A stretch of 34,980 bases of DNA from an uncultured Acetobacteraceae bacterium. GTDB taxonomy: Bacteria > Pseudomonadota > Alphaproteobacteria > Acetobacterales > Acetobacteraceae. Within the stretch, counting starts at the first letter, position 1. Every line of letters starts with the position of its first letter. This document shows positions 1 to 8,642 of this stretch, in pieces. The notes beneath the pieces are model-generated. The model had not been told where the DNA came from, made no database searches, and saw only the letters and a program-made list of their open reading frames with translations. The stretch covers positions 1-34,980 of the forward strand of contig CALMAB010000712.1 of NCBI GenBank assembly GCA_937858325.1. Direction: 5' to 3'. Both the position numbers and the translations under genes were made by a program.

Positions 1-143
1 TCAACCCGCCGAGCGGCTGCACTTTCCACCCGCGCTGCCCGCGGGCCAACGCGCGCTGCCGGGCGGAGGTGCCGAAGCACACGCGCGATGGGGACGTGCT
101 GGCGGCTTGCCATGCGGTGGAGGAGGGGCGGGAGGTAGGGTGA
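1..143 (+). CDS. Dipeptide/oligopeptide ABC transporter ATP-binding protein, C-terminal end (partial)
   Basis: The window opens inside a gene, reading frame beginning at base 3 and stopping with TGA at 141-143. The visible 46 residues contain [13 protein letters not shown], two further cysteines and a closing ACH. This is the Cys-containing C-terminal extension (oligo_HPY type) of DppD/DppF/OppD/OppF ATPases, which energise uptake of peptides or similar solutes. The ATPase core lies upstream of the window. A matching family-5 binding protein starts about 1 kb downstream, so both probably belong to one transporter locus split by the small genes at 200-1095. The family call is firm; the substrate cannot be read from this fragment. 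Confidence 0.85.
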   Translation, partial: NPPSGCTFHPRCPRANARCRAEVPKHTRDGDVLAACHAVEEGREVG

Positions 144-199
144 GCGCTGGGTGCAGTCTCCTCCGCCTTGAAACCCAAGCTGATAGGTTATGCTTCCAC

Positions 200-664
200 A
201 TGAGCAGAGTGTGCGTCTCGGCACAAACAGGGGCGTCCGTTTATGTTTTCTCTGACGATCACTGCCCACCGCACGTGCACGCACGACACCGAAGGGATGG
301 ATGGGTCGCTCGGGTCGAGTTCTCGTTCGTCACGAACCACGTCCGATTGATGAGCGTCAACCCGGTGCAGAACGCCCCATCAGCGCGGATCATCGGGCAG
401 CTTCTGGAGGATGTGCGGGATGCCATACCTACCTGCCGCAATATGTGGTGGGCTATACAAGGCACGGTCTGCCTGACGAACCGATGGGCATCGCCGCCGC
501 TGATGGCGCACGCGATTATCATGAAACCGGAGCGGCGAGCGGGATATGTGCAGGTGAAAGGCGCGCAGTATCATCCGGCAAGCAACCAGTTGCTCATCTG
601 GTTTAAGAACGGAACGGAATTCACCATGGAAGCCGGAAGCGGGCTGGACGACGCCATATGGTAA
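200..664 (+). CDS. DUF4160 domain protein
   Basis: A 154-residue cytoplasmic protein if the ATG at 200 is used; the frame stays open upstream to 107, but the family signature begins soon after this ATG. The N-terminal part carries the DUF4160 hallmark (YVFSDDHCPPHVHARH, about residues 13-28), a compact beta-rich domain often found in small two-gene cassettes. The last 40 residues (QVKGAQYHPASNQLLIWFKNG) resemble the strand pattern of DUF2442, so the protein may join two small domains. The next gene overlaps its end by 7 bp (658-664), indicating co-translation. No clear Shine-Dalgarno is visible. Function is unknown; such pairs have been suggested to be toxin-antitoxin-like, but nothing here proves that. 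Confidence 0.7.
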   Translation: MSRVCVSAQTGASVYVFSDDHCPPHVHARHRRDGWVARVEFSFVTNHVRLMSVNPVQNAPSARIIGQLLEDVRDAIPTCRNMWWAIQGTVCLTNRWASPPLMAHAIIMKPERRAGYVQVKGAQYHPASNQLLIWFKNGTEFTMEAGSGLDDAIW

Positions 665-1095
665 TAGAGATTGTTGGTCAGAGCCTCAGCCGTGCCCTGG
701 ATGCTGGGCAGCGAGAGGCAGAAACGGAGTTCCGGGCGCGTTCGGTCCGCTACGACTCTGATCGCGATGCGGTCGAGATCATAACGACGCGAAACGTCGG
801 ATTCCTGGTGCCCCGGGTTTGGATCGGCTCCCTCGCTGCCCTTCGCCCGGACCAGCTCACCTTTTTGGATGTTTGGCCCGACGGTTCAGCCATCGAGTTG
901 GAAGCTTTGGATATACAGGTCAGCGTGCATGGACTGTTAAGCCAGGTACTGCCGGCAATTCTTCCAGCCAGCTTCCTTGCCGGGCTGTTTGGCAGCCGCG
1001 GCGGCAAATCCACATCCGATGCTAAAAAAGCTACGGCGCGCGAGAATGGCCGCAAGGGCGGGCGACCACGCAAGTCGGCTAAGTCTGTCGCGTGA
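658..1095 (+). CDS. DUF2442 domain protein
   Basis: A 145-residue protein. Its ATG at 658 lies inside the last codons of the DUF4160 gene, so the two are translationally coupled. The region around residues 70-95 matches DUF2442: 'DVWPDGSAIELEALDIQVSVHGLL' corresponds to the family's Trp-Pro...Leu-Asp...Asp-Ile-Ser-Val...Gly-Leu-Leu block. A basic tail (ARENGRKGGRPRKS) with an AT-hook-like GRPRK follows and suggests nucleic-acid contact. DUF2442 proteins commonly partner DUF4160 proteins. The cassette separates the ABC ATPase from its binding protein and has less extreme GC than its neighbours, compatible with insertion. Biochemical role unknown. Confidence 0.7.
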   Translation: MVIEIVGQSLSRALDAGQREAETEFRARSVRYDSDRDAVEIITTRNVGFLVPRVWIGSLAALRPDQLTFLDVWPDGSAIELEALDIQVSVHGLLSQVLPAILPASFLAGLFGSRGGKSTSDAKKATARENGRKGGRPRKSAKSVA

Positions 1096-1185
1096 AGGGG
1101 CAAGCACGGGCAGTCACCCAACCCCATTTGCATCACTTCCGAACCAGCGCCTAATAAGGCCCGCTGCTACGAACAAGGGACAACG

Positions 1186-2763
1186 ATGCTGAACCGTAAG
1201 TTGGCGACCTTCCTGCTGGCCCTCGGGCTGAGCACGGCAACCGCCTCCGCCGCGACCTTCCGCTGGGCCAACGACGGCGACGCCAACTCCATGGACCCCT
1301 ATACCCGGAACGAGACGTTCCTGCTGAGCTTCACGCAGAACATCTACGACCCCCTGGTGCGCCGCAACCGCGAGCTGAAGGTCGAGCCGGCGCTGGCGGC
1401 GAGCTGGGAACAGCCGGACCCGCTGACCTGGCGCTTCCACCTGCGCCCGAACGTCAAGTTCCACGGCGGCGAGGCGTTCACCGCGGACGACGTGCTGTTC
1501 AGCTACCGGCGGGCGACCGGCCCGGGCAGCCAGATCAACGGCAACTTCTCGACGGTCAAAGAGGTAAAGAAGGTCGATGACCTGACCGTTGATGTCATCA
1601 CCAAGGCCCCCAACCCGATCTTCGTGCAGGAGATCACGCAGTGGGTCATCATGTCCAAGGCGTGGTGCGAAGCGCACAACGCCGTGCAGCCGACAGATCT
1701 CACGAAGACCAAGGAAGAGAACTACGCCACCCGCAACGCCAACGGCACCGGCCCCTTCGTCCTGGGCCTGCGCGAGCCGGACCGGCGCACCACGATGCGC
1801 AACAATCCGGCCTGGTGGGACAAGCCCGAGCACAACCTGACCGAGGTGACGTTCAACGTCATCTCCGCCGCCAACACCCGCGTTGCCGCCCTGCTGTCGG
1901 GCGACGTGGACATGATCTACACCGTGCCGCCGCAGGACATGGACCGGATCAGCCGCACCCCGGGCCTCAAGCTCGCGGTCGGGCCGGAGCTGCGCACGAT
2001 CTTCTTCGGGTTCGACCAGTCGCGGCCGGAACTGCTGAAATCGGACGTGAAGGGCAAGAACCCGTTCCAGGACGCGCGCGTGCGCCGGGCGTTCAACATG
2101 GCGGTGGATGCCAAGGCGATCCAAAGCCGGGTCATGCGCAACCAAAGCCACCCGACCGGCCTGATGTACGGACCCGGCGTCAACGGCTATACCGCCGAGT
2201 CCGACGTGCGCATCCCCTACGACCCCGACGGCGCCAAGAAGCTGCTGGCGGAGGCCGGCTATCCCAATGGCTTCGGCGTCACGCTCGACTGCCCGAACGA
2301 CCGCTACATCAACGACGAGGCGATCTGCCAAGCGGTCACCAACATGCTGGCCCGCATCGGCATGAAGATCACCCTGAACGCGCAGACCCGGCTGCAGTAC
2401 TTCGCGCAGATCTCCAACCCGGACTACCACACGAGCTTCTACATGCTCGGCTGGACGCCGACCACCTACGACGCGCTGAACAGCCTGTTCAACCTGGCGG
2501 GCACGCGCAACGGCGTGCGCGGGGTGTTCAACGACGGCGGCTGGTCGAACCAGGAGTTCGACGGCCTGCTCGATCAGATGACCGTCGAAACCGACCCGGC
2601 CAAACGCCAGCAGCAGATCGAGCGCGCGTCCAAGATCATCCACGACGAGGCGGCGTTCATCCCGCTGCACCAGCAGACCGTTGTTTGGGCCTACCGCAGC
2701 AACGTCGAACTGCGGCAGGGGGCGGACAACTTTTTCCCGCTGCGCTACGTGACCGTGAAGTAG
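1186..2763 (+). CDS. ABC transporter substrate-binding protein, family 5 (DppA/OppA type)
   Basis: A 525-residue periplasmic binding protein, normal length for family 5 (SBP_bac_5). Residues 1-22 are a Sec signal peptide with an Ala-rich cleavage site (TATASA|AT). The mature start 'FRWANDGDANSMDPY' and 'LRPNVKFHGGEAFTADDVLFSYRRA' (about residues 90-115) are the family signatures. A purine-rich ribosome site (AAGGGA) precedes ATG 1186 at good spacing. It would capture a peptide or related compound and deliver it to the permease whose ATPase tail begins the window. The M20 amidohydrolase starts 12 bp after its stop, so the imported substrate is probably an N-acylated or peptide-like molecule hydrolysed by that enzyme. 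Exact ligand unknown. Confidence 0.92.
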   Translation: MLNRKLATFLLALGLSTATASAATFRWANDGDANSMDPYTRNETFLLSFTQNIYDPLVRRNRELKVEPALAASWEQPDPLTWRFHLRPNVKFHGGEAFTADDVLFSYRRATGPGSQINGNFSTVKEVKKVDDLTVDVITKAPNPIFVQEITQWVIMSKAWCEAHNAVQPTDLTKTKEENYATRNANGTGPFVLGLREPDRRTTMRNNPAWWDKPEHNLTEVTFNVISAANTRVAALLSGDVDMIYTVPPQDMDRISRTPGLKLAVGPELRTIFFGFDQSRPELLKSDVKGKNPFQDARVRRAFNMAVDAKAIQSRVMRNQSHPTGLMYGPGVNGYTAESDVRIPYDPDGAKKLLAEAGYPNGFGVTLDCPNDRYINDEAICQAVTNMLARIGMKITLNAQTRLQYFAQISNPDYHTSFYMLGWTPTTYDALNSLFNLAGTRNGVRGVFNDGGWSNQEFDGLLDQMTVETDPAKRQQQIERASKIIHDEAAFIPLHQQTVVWAYRSNVELRQGADNFFPLRYVTVK

Positions 2764-2775
2764 AAGGACCAGCCC

Positions 2776-4206
2776 ATGCGCAACGCCGAGCAAATCTGGC
2801 AGATCGTGGACGAGAAGCGCGCGGACTACACGGCGCTGGCCGACCGGGTGTGGGACACGCCGGAGCTGGCCTACGGCGAGCACCGCTCCGCCGCCGAGCA
2901 TTTGGCGATGCTGGAGCGTGAAGGCTTCCGCATCACCCGCGAGGTCGCCGGCATTCCCACGGCCATGATGGCGGAGGCCGGGGAAGGCGGCCCGGTGATC
3001 GCGATCCTCGGCGAGTACGATGCGCTGCCGGGCTTGAGCCAGGAGGCGGGGCTGGACGAGCCGCGCCCGGTGGAGGAGCAGGGCGGCGTCGGCCATGGCT
3101 GCGGCCACAACCTGCTGGGGTCGGCGGCGATGCTGGCGGCCTCCGCGGTCAAGGACTGGCTGGCGCAGTCCGGCGTGCCCGGCCGCGTGCGCTACTACGG
3201 CTGCCCGGCCGAAGAAGGGGGCGCGGCCAAGGGCTTCATGGTGCGCGCCGGCGCGTTCGCGGACGTGGACGTCGCGATCTCCTGGCACCCGGCCTCGTTC
3301 TCCGGCGTGAACGAGGCGGTGAGCCTCGCCAACACGCGGATCGACTTCACCTTCGTGGGCCGGGCCAGCCACGCCGCGGCGGCGCCGGACCTGGGCCGCA
3401 GCGCGCTGGACGCCGTGGAGCTGATGAACGTCGGCGTGAACTATCTGCGGGAGCACATGCCGGACGACGCGCGGGTGCATTACGCCTACCTGGACGCGGG
3501 CGGCATCGCGCCGAACGTGGTGCAGGCGCGGGCCAAGGTGCGCTATTTGATCCGCGCCCGGGACCTGGCGGGCCTGACCGCCCTGGTCGCGCGGGTGCGC
3601 AAGATCGCGGAGGGCGCGGCGCTGATGACGGAAACCACCGTCAGCGCGCAGACGGTCAGCGCCGTCAGCAACCTGATGGCCAACACGCCGCTGGAGCAGG
3701 CGATGCACGACAACTTCCAGCGCCTCGGCCCGCCCGGGTTCGACGACGCCGACCGCGCCTATGCCGAGCGCATCCGCGCCACGCTCACCGACGCCGACAT
3801 CGCCGCCGCCTTCGACCGCGCCGGGGTGCCTGTGCGGCGGGATCTCCCGATGTGCGACTTCGTGATCCCGTTCGGCGCCCGCGGCCGGGGCGGCAACGGC
3901 AGCACGGACGTGGGCGACGTGTCCTGGGTGGTGCCCACGGTGCAGGCGCGCGGCGCCACCTGCGCCGTGGGTACGCCGTTCCATTCCTGGCAGTTGACCG
4001 CGCAGGGCAAGAGTCCGGCGGCGCACAAGGGCCTCGTCCACGTCGCCAAGGTGATGGCGGGCACCGCGCTGGACGCCTTGCAGGACCCCGGGCTGATCGA
4101 GCGCGCCAAGGCGGACTTGGCGGAGCGCACCCGCGACACGCCGTACACGTCGCCGCTGCCCGACGACGTGCAGCCGCCGATCCAGGCCATGAGCCGCGGG
4201 GTGTAG
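2776..4206 (+). CDS. M20-family amidohydrolase (AbgB-like)
   Basis: A 476-residue cytoplasmic metallo-amidohydrolase of the M20D group, closest in layout to AbgB (p-aminobenzoyl-glutamate hydrolase subunit B). The metal-binding motif GHGCGHN is at residues 106-112, the catalytic/metal pair in AEEGG at 145-149, and a further ligand His at 171 (SWHPAS). The dimerisation insert (GRASHAAAAPDLGRSALDA) sits near 195-215. The closing 'GTPFHSW...AAHKGLVH' provides the last conserved His. AAGGA lies 7 bp upstream of ATG 2776 and the gene follows the binding protein by 12 bp, so they form an operon. It probably cleaves an amide bond of the imported compound. Substrate assignment is inference. Confidence 0.9.
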   Translation: MRNAEQIWQIVDEKRADYTALADRVWDTPELAYGEHRSAAEHLAMLEREGFRITREVAGIPTAMMAEAGEGGPVIAILGEYDALPGLSQEAGLDEPRPVEEQGGVGHGCGHNLLGSAAMLAASAVKDWLAQSGVPGRVRYYGCPAEEGGAAKGFMVRAGAFADVDVAISWHPASFSGVNEAVSLANTRIDFTFVGRASHAAAAPDLGRSALDAVELMNVGVNYLREHMPDDARVHYAYLDAGGIAPNVVQARAKVRYLIRARDLAGLTALVARVRKIAEGAALMTETTVSAQTVSAVSNLMANTPLEQAMHDNFQRLGPPGFDDADRAYAERIRATLTDADIAAAFDRAGVPVRRDLPMCDFVIPFGARGRGGNGSTDVGDVSWVVPTVQARGATCAVGTPFHSWQLTAQGKSPAAHKGLVHVAKVMAGTALDALQDPGLIERAKADLAERTRDTPYTSPLPDDVQPPIQAMSRGV

Positions 4207-4217
4207 CCGGGTCCCGC

Positions 4218-5108
4218 TTAGCGCCCCGGCCCCATCCCGGTGATGGACGGCGACAGCGTGCGCGGGTCTCGCATCGGCCAGCGCCCGCTTTCCACATGCG
4301 CGAGGAACTGCCCGACCAGATGGTTGAACTGGTCAGGGTCCTCCAGATTGATGGTGTGCCCGCAGTTGGGCATCACCGACAGCGCCGCCGACGGGATCGT
4401 CTGCTTCATCAGCAGCGCCGGCTGCAGGCAGGGCCAATCCTCGTCGCCTGTCAGCACCAGCGTGGGGACGGTGAGCGCCCGCATCTGCTCCTGCAGGTCG
4501 TATAGCGACGGCCGTGCGCCCTGGACGCCAAGCTGGGTGTTGGCGGAGCCGAGGGCGCTGTGCTCGGCCAGGTGTCGGGTGAACTCGGCGAAGCCGCGGG
4601 GGTCCTTGTTCTCGAACTGCACGCGGGTCGGGCCTTGGGCATAGCGCGCGGCGAACGCCGCCATGCCGTCCCGCTTCAGGGCCTCACCGCTCGCGGCAGC
4701 CTCGGCCTTGAACCGGGCGGCCTGCGCCGGCTCGGCGCCGTAGCCGCAACCGGCGACCACCAAGGACACGGTTCGTCCTGGGTGGCGGAAGCCGAAGTGC
4801 AGGGTGGCGAACCCGCCCATGGACAGGCCGACGACATGGGCGCGCTCGATGCCGAGGTGGTCGAGCACCGCGGCGATGTCGTCCGCGGCGCGACCCTGCG
4901 AGTACTGCGCCGGGTCCTCCGGCACGGCGGAGGGCGGGTAGCCGCGGGCGTTGAAGGCAACCGCCCGGCGGCGCTGGCCGAAGTGCCGCAACTGCGGCTC
5001 CCAGCTTCGCAGGTCGCCGGCAAACTCGTGCACGAAGATGACCGGGGTGCCGGAGCCGGTTTCCTCATAATAAAGCGTCACATGGTCGTCCGTGGCGGCG
5101 TGCGGCAT
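4218..5108 (-). CDS. Alpha/beta hydrolase
   Basis: A 296-residue alpha/beta-fold hydrolase on the minus strand, convergent with the M20 gene (11 bp between stops). The oxyanion region is at 'IFVHEFAGD' (residues 24-32), the nucleophile elbow GLSMGG puts Ser at 96, the acid is Asp 222 or 224 in 'LTGDEDWP', and the catalytic His is 251 in 'NCGHTINLEDP'. There is no signal peptide, so it is cytoplasmic. The family includes esterases, lactonases (for example 3-oxoadipate enol-lactonase) and C-C hydrolases; the sequence does not decide between these. It may process the same catabolite as the neighbouring amidohydrolase, but it is on the other strand and has its own promoter. Confidence 0.88.
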   Translation of the reverse strand: MPHAATDDHVTLYYEETGSGTPVIFVHEFAGDLRSWEPQLRHFGQRRRAVAFNARGYPPSAVPEDPAQYSQGRAADDIAAVLDHLGIERAHVVGLSMGGFATLHFGFRHPGRTVSLVVAGCGYGAEPAQAARFKAEAAASGEALKRDGMAAFAARYAQGPTRVQFENKDPRGFAEFTRHLAEHSALGSANTQLGVQGARPSLYDLQEQMRALTVPTLVLTGDEDWPCLQPALLMKQTIPSAALSVMPNCGHTINLEDPDQFNHLVGQFLAHVESGRWPMRDPRTLSPSITGMGPGR

Positions 5109-5290
5109 GGCTGTGCGGTCCGTCGGTTGGGGGGCGGCACGGCTGCGCGCTGGGGCGCGCAGCCGTGCCCACCCAGTCCAGCACCCAGCCGCAGCCGTTG
5201 TCCACCGTCATCCCCCGCGGCGCCACGGCCCTCCTGACACGGACGCAGAACAGGTCCATGCTGGCTTTCAACCAACCGAGGGAGAGCGAG

Positions 5291-5722
5291 ATGCAACGTT
5301 CAATGCTGTTGCTGGGCGTCGCGTGCCTGTTCGGCAACGTCTTCTGGGGCGTCGCCCGCGCCGAAACGGTGCCGTTCAGCGCCACGCTGGCGGGCGCCAG
5401 CGAGGTGCCGCCCAAGACGAGCGCCGGCGCGGGAACGGCCACGGCCTCCTTGGACACCGCGACCAAGATGCTGACCTACGACGTGGAGTATTCCGGGCTG
5501 TCCGGCCCGGCCACCGCCGCGCATTTCCACGGCCCGGCCGAGCCTGGGGCGAACGCCGGGGTCGTCGTGCCGTTTCAAGCGCCGGCCAGCCCGATCAAAG
5601 GGACCGCCACGCTGACGGACGCGCAGATGGCCGACCTGATGGCGGGGAAGTGGTATGCCAATGTCCACACCGCCGCCAACCCGGCGGGCGAAATCCGGGG
5701 GCAGCTGACCCGCGCCAAGTGA
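5291..5722 (+). CDS. Secreted CHRD-domain protein
   Basis: A 143-residue exported protein. ATG 5291 is preceded by GGGAGAGCGAG, a good ribosome site; the frame is open further upstream, but the signal peptide (MQRSMLLLGVACLFGNVFWGVARA, cut near residue 24) fixes this start. The mature part is a single CHRD domain: 'FSATLAGASEVPP', 'GTATASLD', 'YDVEYSGLSGPATAAHFHGPA', then 'WYANVHTAANPAGEIRGQL' at the end. These are diagnostic blocks of bacterial chordin-type domains. The paired histidines in HFHGP and NVHT are a family feature. The function of bacterial CHRD proteins is poorly known. The gene stands alone between a divergent hydrolase and a strong hairpin at 5738. Confidence 0.88.
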   Translation: MQRSMLLLGVACLFGNVFWGVARAETVPFSATLAGASEVPPKTSAGAGTATASLDTATKMLTYDVEYSGLSGPATAAHFHGPAEPGANAGVVVPFQAPASPIKGTATLTDAQMADLMAGKWYANVHTAANPAGEIRGQLTRAK

Positions 5723-5737
5723 CGCGGACGGAGCTGC

Positions 5738-5762
5738 GGGCGGCCACAGGCCTTGGCCGCCC
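5738..5762 (+). terminator. Hairpin after the CHRD gene
   Basis: A perfect 9-bp inverted repeat (GGGCGGCCA / TGGCCGCCC) with a 7-base loop begins 15 bp after the CHRD stop. No T-run follows, so it is either a weak intrinsic terminator or an mRNA 3'-end stabiliser. Confidence 0.5.
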
Positions 5763-5863
5763 GGCATTTCGCACCCTCGGCGCGAAGAATCACATCGAAC
5801 TTTAACGCCCAGCCCGGGTTTGATGGGGCTACTTTCCTCTTTCCACCAGCAGGCGCCCCCCTC

Positions 5864-6928
5864 ATGCCGACCCCAAGCACACGAAGTCCCGGTCTCGCCG
5901 GCCACGGCGCGGGGCAGCTCGCCGCCGTGCACATCGACACCTACAATGCCGAGCTGCGCGACGAGGGCGGCTTCATCGGCGACCGCGCGAGCGGGCGGGC
6001 GTTCCGGGCCATCTTGGAGGACGGGCGGGAACGCGTGCGGGACGGCGACGATGACCCGGTCGGCAGCACGCCGAGCAAGGACATCAGCAAGAAGAAGCTC
6101 GACCGGATGGTGCAGGACGGCGACCCGGAAGCGGCGGGCGTGGTGCTCGGCACCATCGAGGAGTTCGCCCAGGAGTTCGCGACGGTGATCCGCCGCTTCA
6201 TGCGGCTCAAAGACTGGCGCGGCACGCAGCGCATCGTGGTCGGCGGCGGCCTGCGCGACAGCCGCATCGGCGAGCTGGCGATCGGCCGCACCGCGGTGCT
6301 GCTGAAAGGGTCGGAGCATGAGGTCGCCATGCAGCCGATCCGGCACCATCCCGACGAGGCCGGGCTGATCGGCTGCATCCACCTGGCGCCGTCATGGATC
6401 TTCTCGGGCCATGACAGCATCCTGGCGGTCGATATCGGCGGCTCCAACATCCGGGTCGGCATTGTCGGGCTGAACGTGCGCAAAGCCGCCGACCTGTCGC
6501 GGGCGGATGTGCTGATGTCGGAGCTGTGGCGCCATGCGGATGACCAGCCGGACCGGGAAGCGGCCGTCGCGCGCCTGGTCGGCATGTTGCAGGGCCTGAT
6601 CAAACGCGCCGGCAAGCAGGGGCTGAACCTGGCGCCGTTCATCGGCCTCGGCTGTCCCGGCCTGATCCGGGAGGACGGGTCGATCAAGAAAGGCGGGCAG
6701 AACCTGCCCGGCGATTGGGAGCACAAGAGCTTCAACCTGCCGCAGCTGCTGCGGGACGCCATCCCGAAGATCGATGGGCACGAGACGGTGGTGCTGATGC
6801 ACAACGACGCGGTGGTGCAGGGCCTGAGCGAGGTGCCGTTCATGCGCGACGTGGAGCGTTGGGGTGTCATGACCATCGGCACCGGGCTGGGCAACGCGCG
6901 CTTCACCAACAAGCCCGGCGCCGGGTAG
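5864..6928 (+). CDS. ROK-family sugar kinase-like protein with permuted domain order
   Basis: A 354-residue protein from ATG 5864 (frame open upstream to 5753 without family sequence). It has the motifs of ROK/ASKHA sugar kinases: phosphate-1 loop AVDIGGSNIRVG (residues 188-199), GCPGL (263-267), the catalytic-Asp motif HND (313-315) and phosphate-2 GTGLGN (339-344), after which it ends within 10 residues. Blocks that normally form the ROK C-terminus, 'DPEAAGVV', 'IVVGGGL' (124-130) and 'DEAGLIG' (164-170), lie before the phosphate-1 loop. The order is therefore C-half then N-half, a circular permutation rather than a truncation. The usual zinc-binding Cys cluster of ROK proteins is not visible. 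It probably binds ATP and a sugar, but activity is unproven. Confidence 0.75.
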   Translation: MPTPSTRSPGLAGHGAGQLAAVHIDTYNAELRDEGGFIGDRASGRAFRAILEDGRERVRDGDDDPVGSTPSKDISKKKLDRMVQDGDPEAAGVVLGTIEEFAQEFATVIRRFMRLKDWRGTQRIVVGGGLRDSRIGELAIGRTAVLLKGSEHEVAMQPIRHHPDEAGLIGCIHLAPSWIFSGHDSILAVDIGGSNIRVGIVGLNVRKAADLSRADVLMSELWRHADDQPDREAAVARLVGMLQGLIKRAGKQGLNLAPFIGLGCPGLIREDGSIKKGGQNLPGDWEHKSFNLPQLLRDAIPKIDGHETVVLMHNDAVVQGLSEVPFMRDVERWGVMTIGTGLGNARFTNKPGAG

Positions 6929-6936
6929 CGCCGGGC
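6913..6936. terminator. Hairpin over the end of the ROK gene
   Basis: A 9-bp perfect stem (GCCCGGCGC / GCGCCGGGC) with a 6-base loop spans the ROK stop codon (6926-6928). It lies between that gene and the convergent peroxidase gene, so it could terminate either transcript. There is no T-run. Confidence 0.4.
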
Positions 6937-6947
6937 CGCCGGAGCCG

Positions 6948-8642
6948 TCAGCCCGACGCGAACTTGAGCAGGCTGCCCATCGTGCGGATCGGCTGCCCGC
7001 CGATCACCGGCTCCCAATTTGGGTTCTGCCGCAGATAGGAGCGCCCGTCCGCGGCCAGCAAGCCGATCAGCGTTTCGGCGACGATCCTTCGACCCACAGC
7101 GCCGAGCCGCACCGGCTCCGCATTGCCTTTGCCGCCGGCTGCGGTGGCGCGGGTGAGCCATTCGTATTGCGCTTCCGCCAGCACGTAGTACCAGAGCGGC
7201 GCGCTGCCTGCGAAGCTCGGGTCGATATCGACGAGCTTGGGGCTGCTCGCCAGCTCACCCGTGATGGCCTTGCCGACGAAAAGCTGCTCGTCGGGCACGC
7301 GCGGGACGCCCATCGCGTCGGCGACCGCTTGCCCGCTCGGCAGCTCCATCGACATCCCGCGCAGCAGGTTGCGGGCCGCCAGGTTGGCCGGGTTGCGTTC
7401 GGGATCGACCGGCTTGGCCTGCAGTTGCTCCACGGTGAGCGGCGGCGAGGCGGGAACGGTTGTCGAGAACTCGGGCAGGAAGCCGAGCGGGTTCACCAGC
7501 GACGTGTCGATCTTGTAGGCCGGCTGCACGCGCCGGGCGCCCCCCCGCTCGCCGGACCCGTCGATGTCGAAGTAAAGGCTCCAGTCGATGGCCCATTGCT
7601 TGGGGAACGTATCAAAACCGTTGAGGCCGCGCGTCTGCACCCCGGCGAAGATGAAGAACCGCCCTTGCAGGCCGCGCTCGATCTCGTCCGGCGTCGCCAG
7701 CAGCGGGTTGTCGCCGCCGTGGAGCTGGGTGTTCAGGCGATAGATCGGCCGGACCATCGAATGGCCGAAGCGGTAGGCCGCGGCAGAGAACTCGATGGGC
7801 ATGAACGCGTCGTTCCGGGGCTTGTAGAATTGCAGCCTCGGCTCCTTGTCCCAGGCTCGCCGGGCTTCCAGCCGGTAGGGCAGGATGTGGTCCACCACTT
7901 CCTCGCCGCAGATGCGAACCAGGAAGTCGTTGACCACGATCCACTGGTAGTGCCAGCGGACGAGCTGCTGCACTTCCGCGAAGGCAAGCCCCGGGTTGAG
8001 GTCGGCCAGGCGGTTGTGGAACTGCAGCATCGTGGAGTGCAGCTGCGAGACGATGACGTTCTCGTCGTTCCGGGGATCGCCGATCAACGCGCGCTTGGCG
8101 CGGGACGGGTCCTCGGGATCGTCGTAGCGCGGCAGGTCGCGGCGCGGGCTGGGCTGGTCCAGCTCCAGCAGCGGCCGGCCGAGCCGGAACCGATTGCCGT
8201 CATACATGTAGGGTTGGTCGTTGGGACCCCGCCCATAGACCGAGTCCAGGTCCAGCCGGGGCGTGCGGAAATCCACCAGCGCGTCCGGGTCGTTCTGCTG
8301 CTGCAGGCTGGAGGCCGGGTCGAAGGTAATGTCATGGTCGATGAACTGGCCGAGGTAGGTGTAGCCTGCGGCGATGCCGCTGTTCTCCTCGTCGTCCTGC
8401 AGGATGGCGTCCGTTTCCGGGGAGGCGGTGGGAAGCTTGGGCGTGGTGTCCGTCGCTTCGGGCAGCGCCAGCATCGCGGCCCCCAGGGCGCGCAGCGCGT
8501 TTTCCGGCCAGGCGGCCGGCGGCAGGTTGCGGAACATGCGGCCGAAGCGGCCCTCGAACATGGAGGAGCGGCGGCGCATCGTGTCGCCGCGCACCCCGCC
8601 GCCGTGATTGCTGGACACAAGCTTGCTCATTCCCGCACTCAT
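6948..8642 (-). CDS. Animal-type haem peroxidase family protein
   Basis: A 564-residue member of the peroxidase-cyclooxygenase (animal haem peroxidase) superfamily. The distal-side motif 'YLGQFIDHDITFDP' gives catalytic His 103. 'MPIEFSAAAYRFGHSMVRP' gives the proximal haem ligand His 294. 'RNDENVIVSQLHSTMLQFHNRL' (191-211) and 'LDLDSVYGRGP' (130-140) are further family blocks. GGGGAGAG about 6 bp upstream supports ATG 8642. No signal peptide is evident, as in many bacterial members. Proteins of this type oxidise halides or small organics with peroxide, but the substrate here is unknown. Divergent from the sorbosone-dehydrogenase-like gene, with a palindromic site between the two. Confidence 0.92.
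   Translation of the reverse strand: MSAGMSKLVSSNHGGGVRGDTMRRRSSMFEGRFGRMFRNLPPAAWPENALRALGAAMLALPEATDTTPKLPTASPETDAILQDDEENSGIAAGYTYLGQFIDHDITFDPASSLQQQNDPDALVDFRTPRLDLDSVYGRGPNDQPYMYDGNRFRLGRPLLELDQPSPRRDLPRYDDPEDPSRAKRALIGDPRNDENVIVSQLHSTMLQFHNRLADLNPGLAFAEVQQLVRWHYQWIVVNDFLVRICGEEVVDHILPYRLEARRAWDKEPRLQFYKPRNDAFMPIEFSAAAYRFGHSMVRPIYRLNTQLHGGDNPLLATPDEIERGLQGRFFIFAGVQTRGLNGFDTFPKQWAIDWSLYFDIDGSGERGGARRVQPAYKIDTSLVNPLGFLPEFSTTVPASPPLTVEQLQAKPVDPERNPANLAARNLLRGMSMELPSGQAVADAMGVPRVPDEQLFVGKAITGELASSPKLVDIDPSFAGSAPLWYYVLAEAQYEWLTRATAAGGKGNAEPVRLGAVGRRIVAETLIGLLAADGRSYLRQNPNWEPVIGGQPIRTMGSLLKFASG

Noticed and set aside
1114-4041. A 975-residue minus-strand open frame
   Set aside because: It lies antisense to the binding protein and M20 genes, whose domains, signal peptide and ribosome sites are clear. 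Its own translation is His/Arg/Val-rich without motifs, as expected from GC-rich shadow frames.
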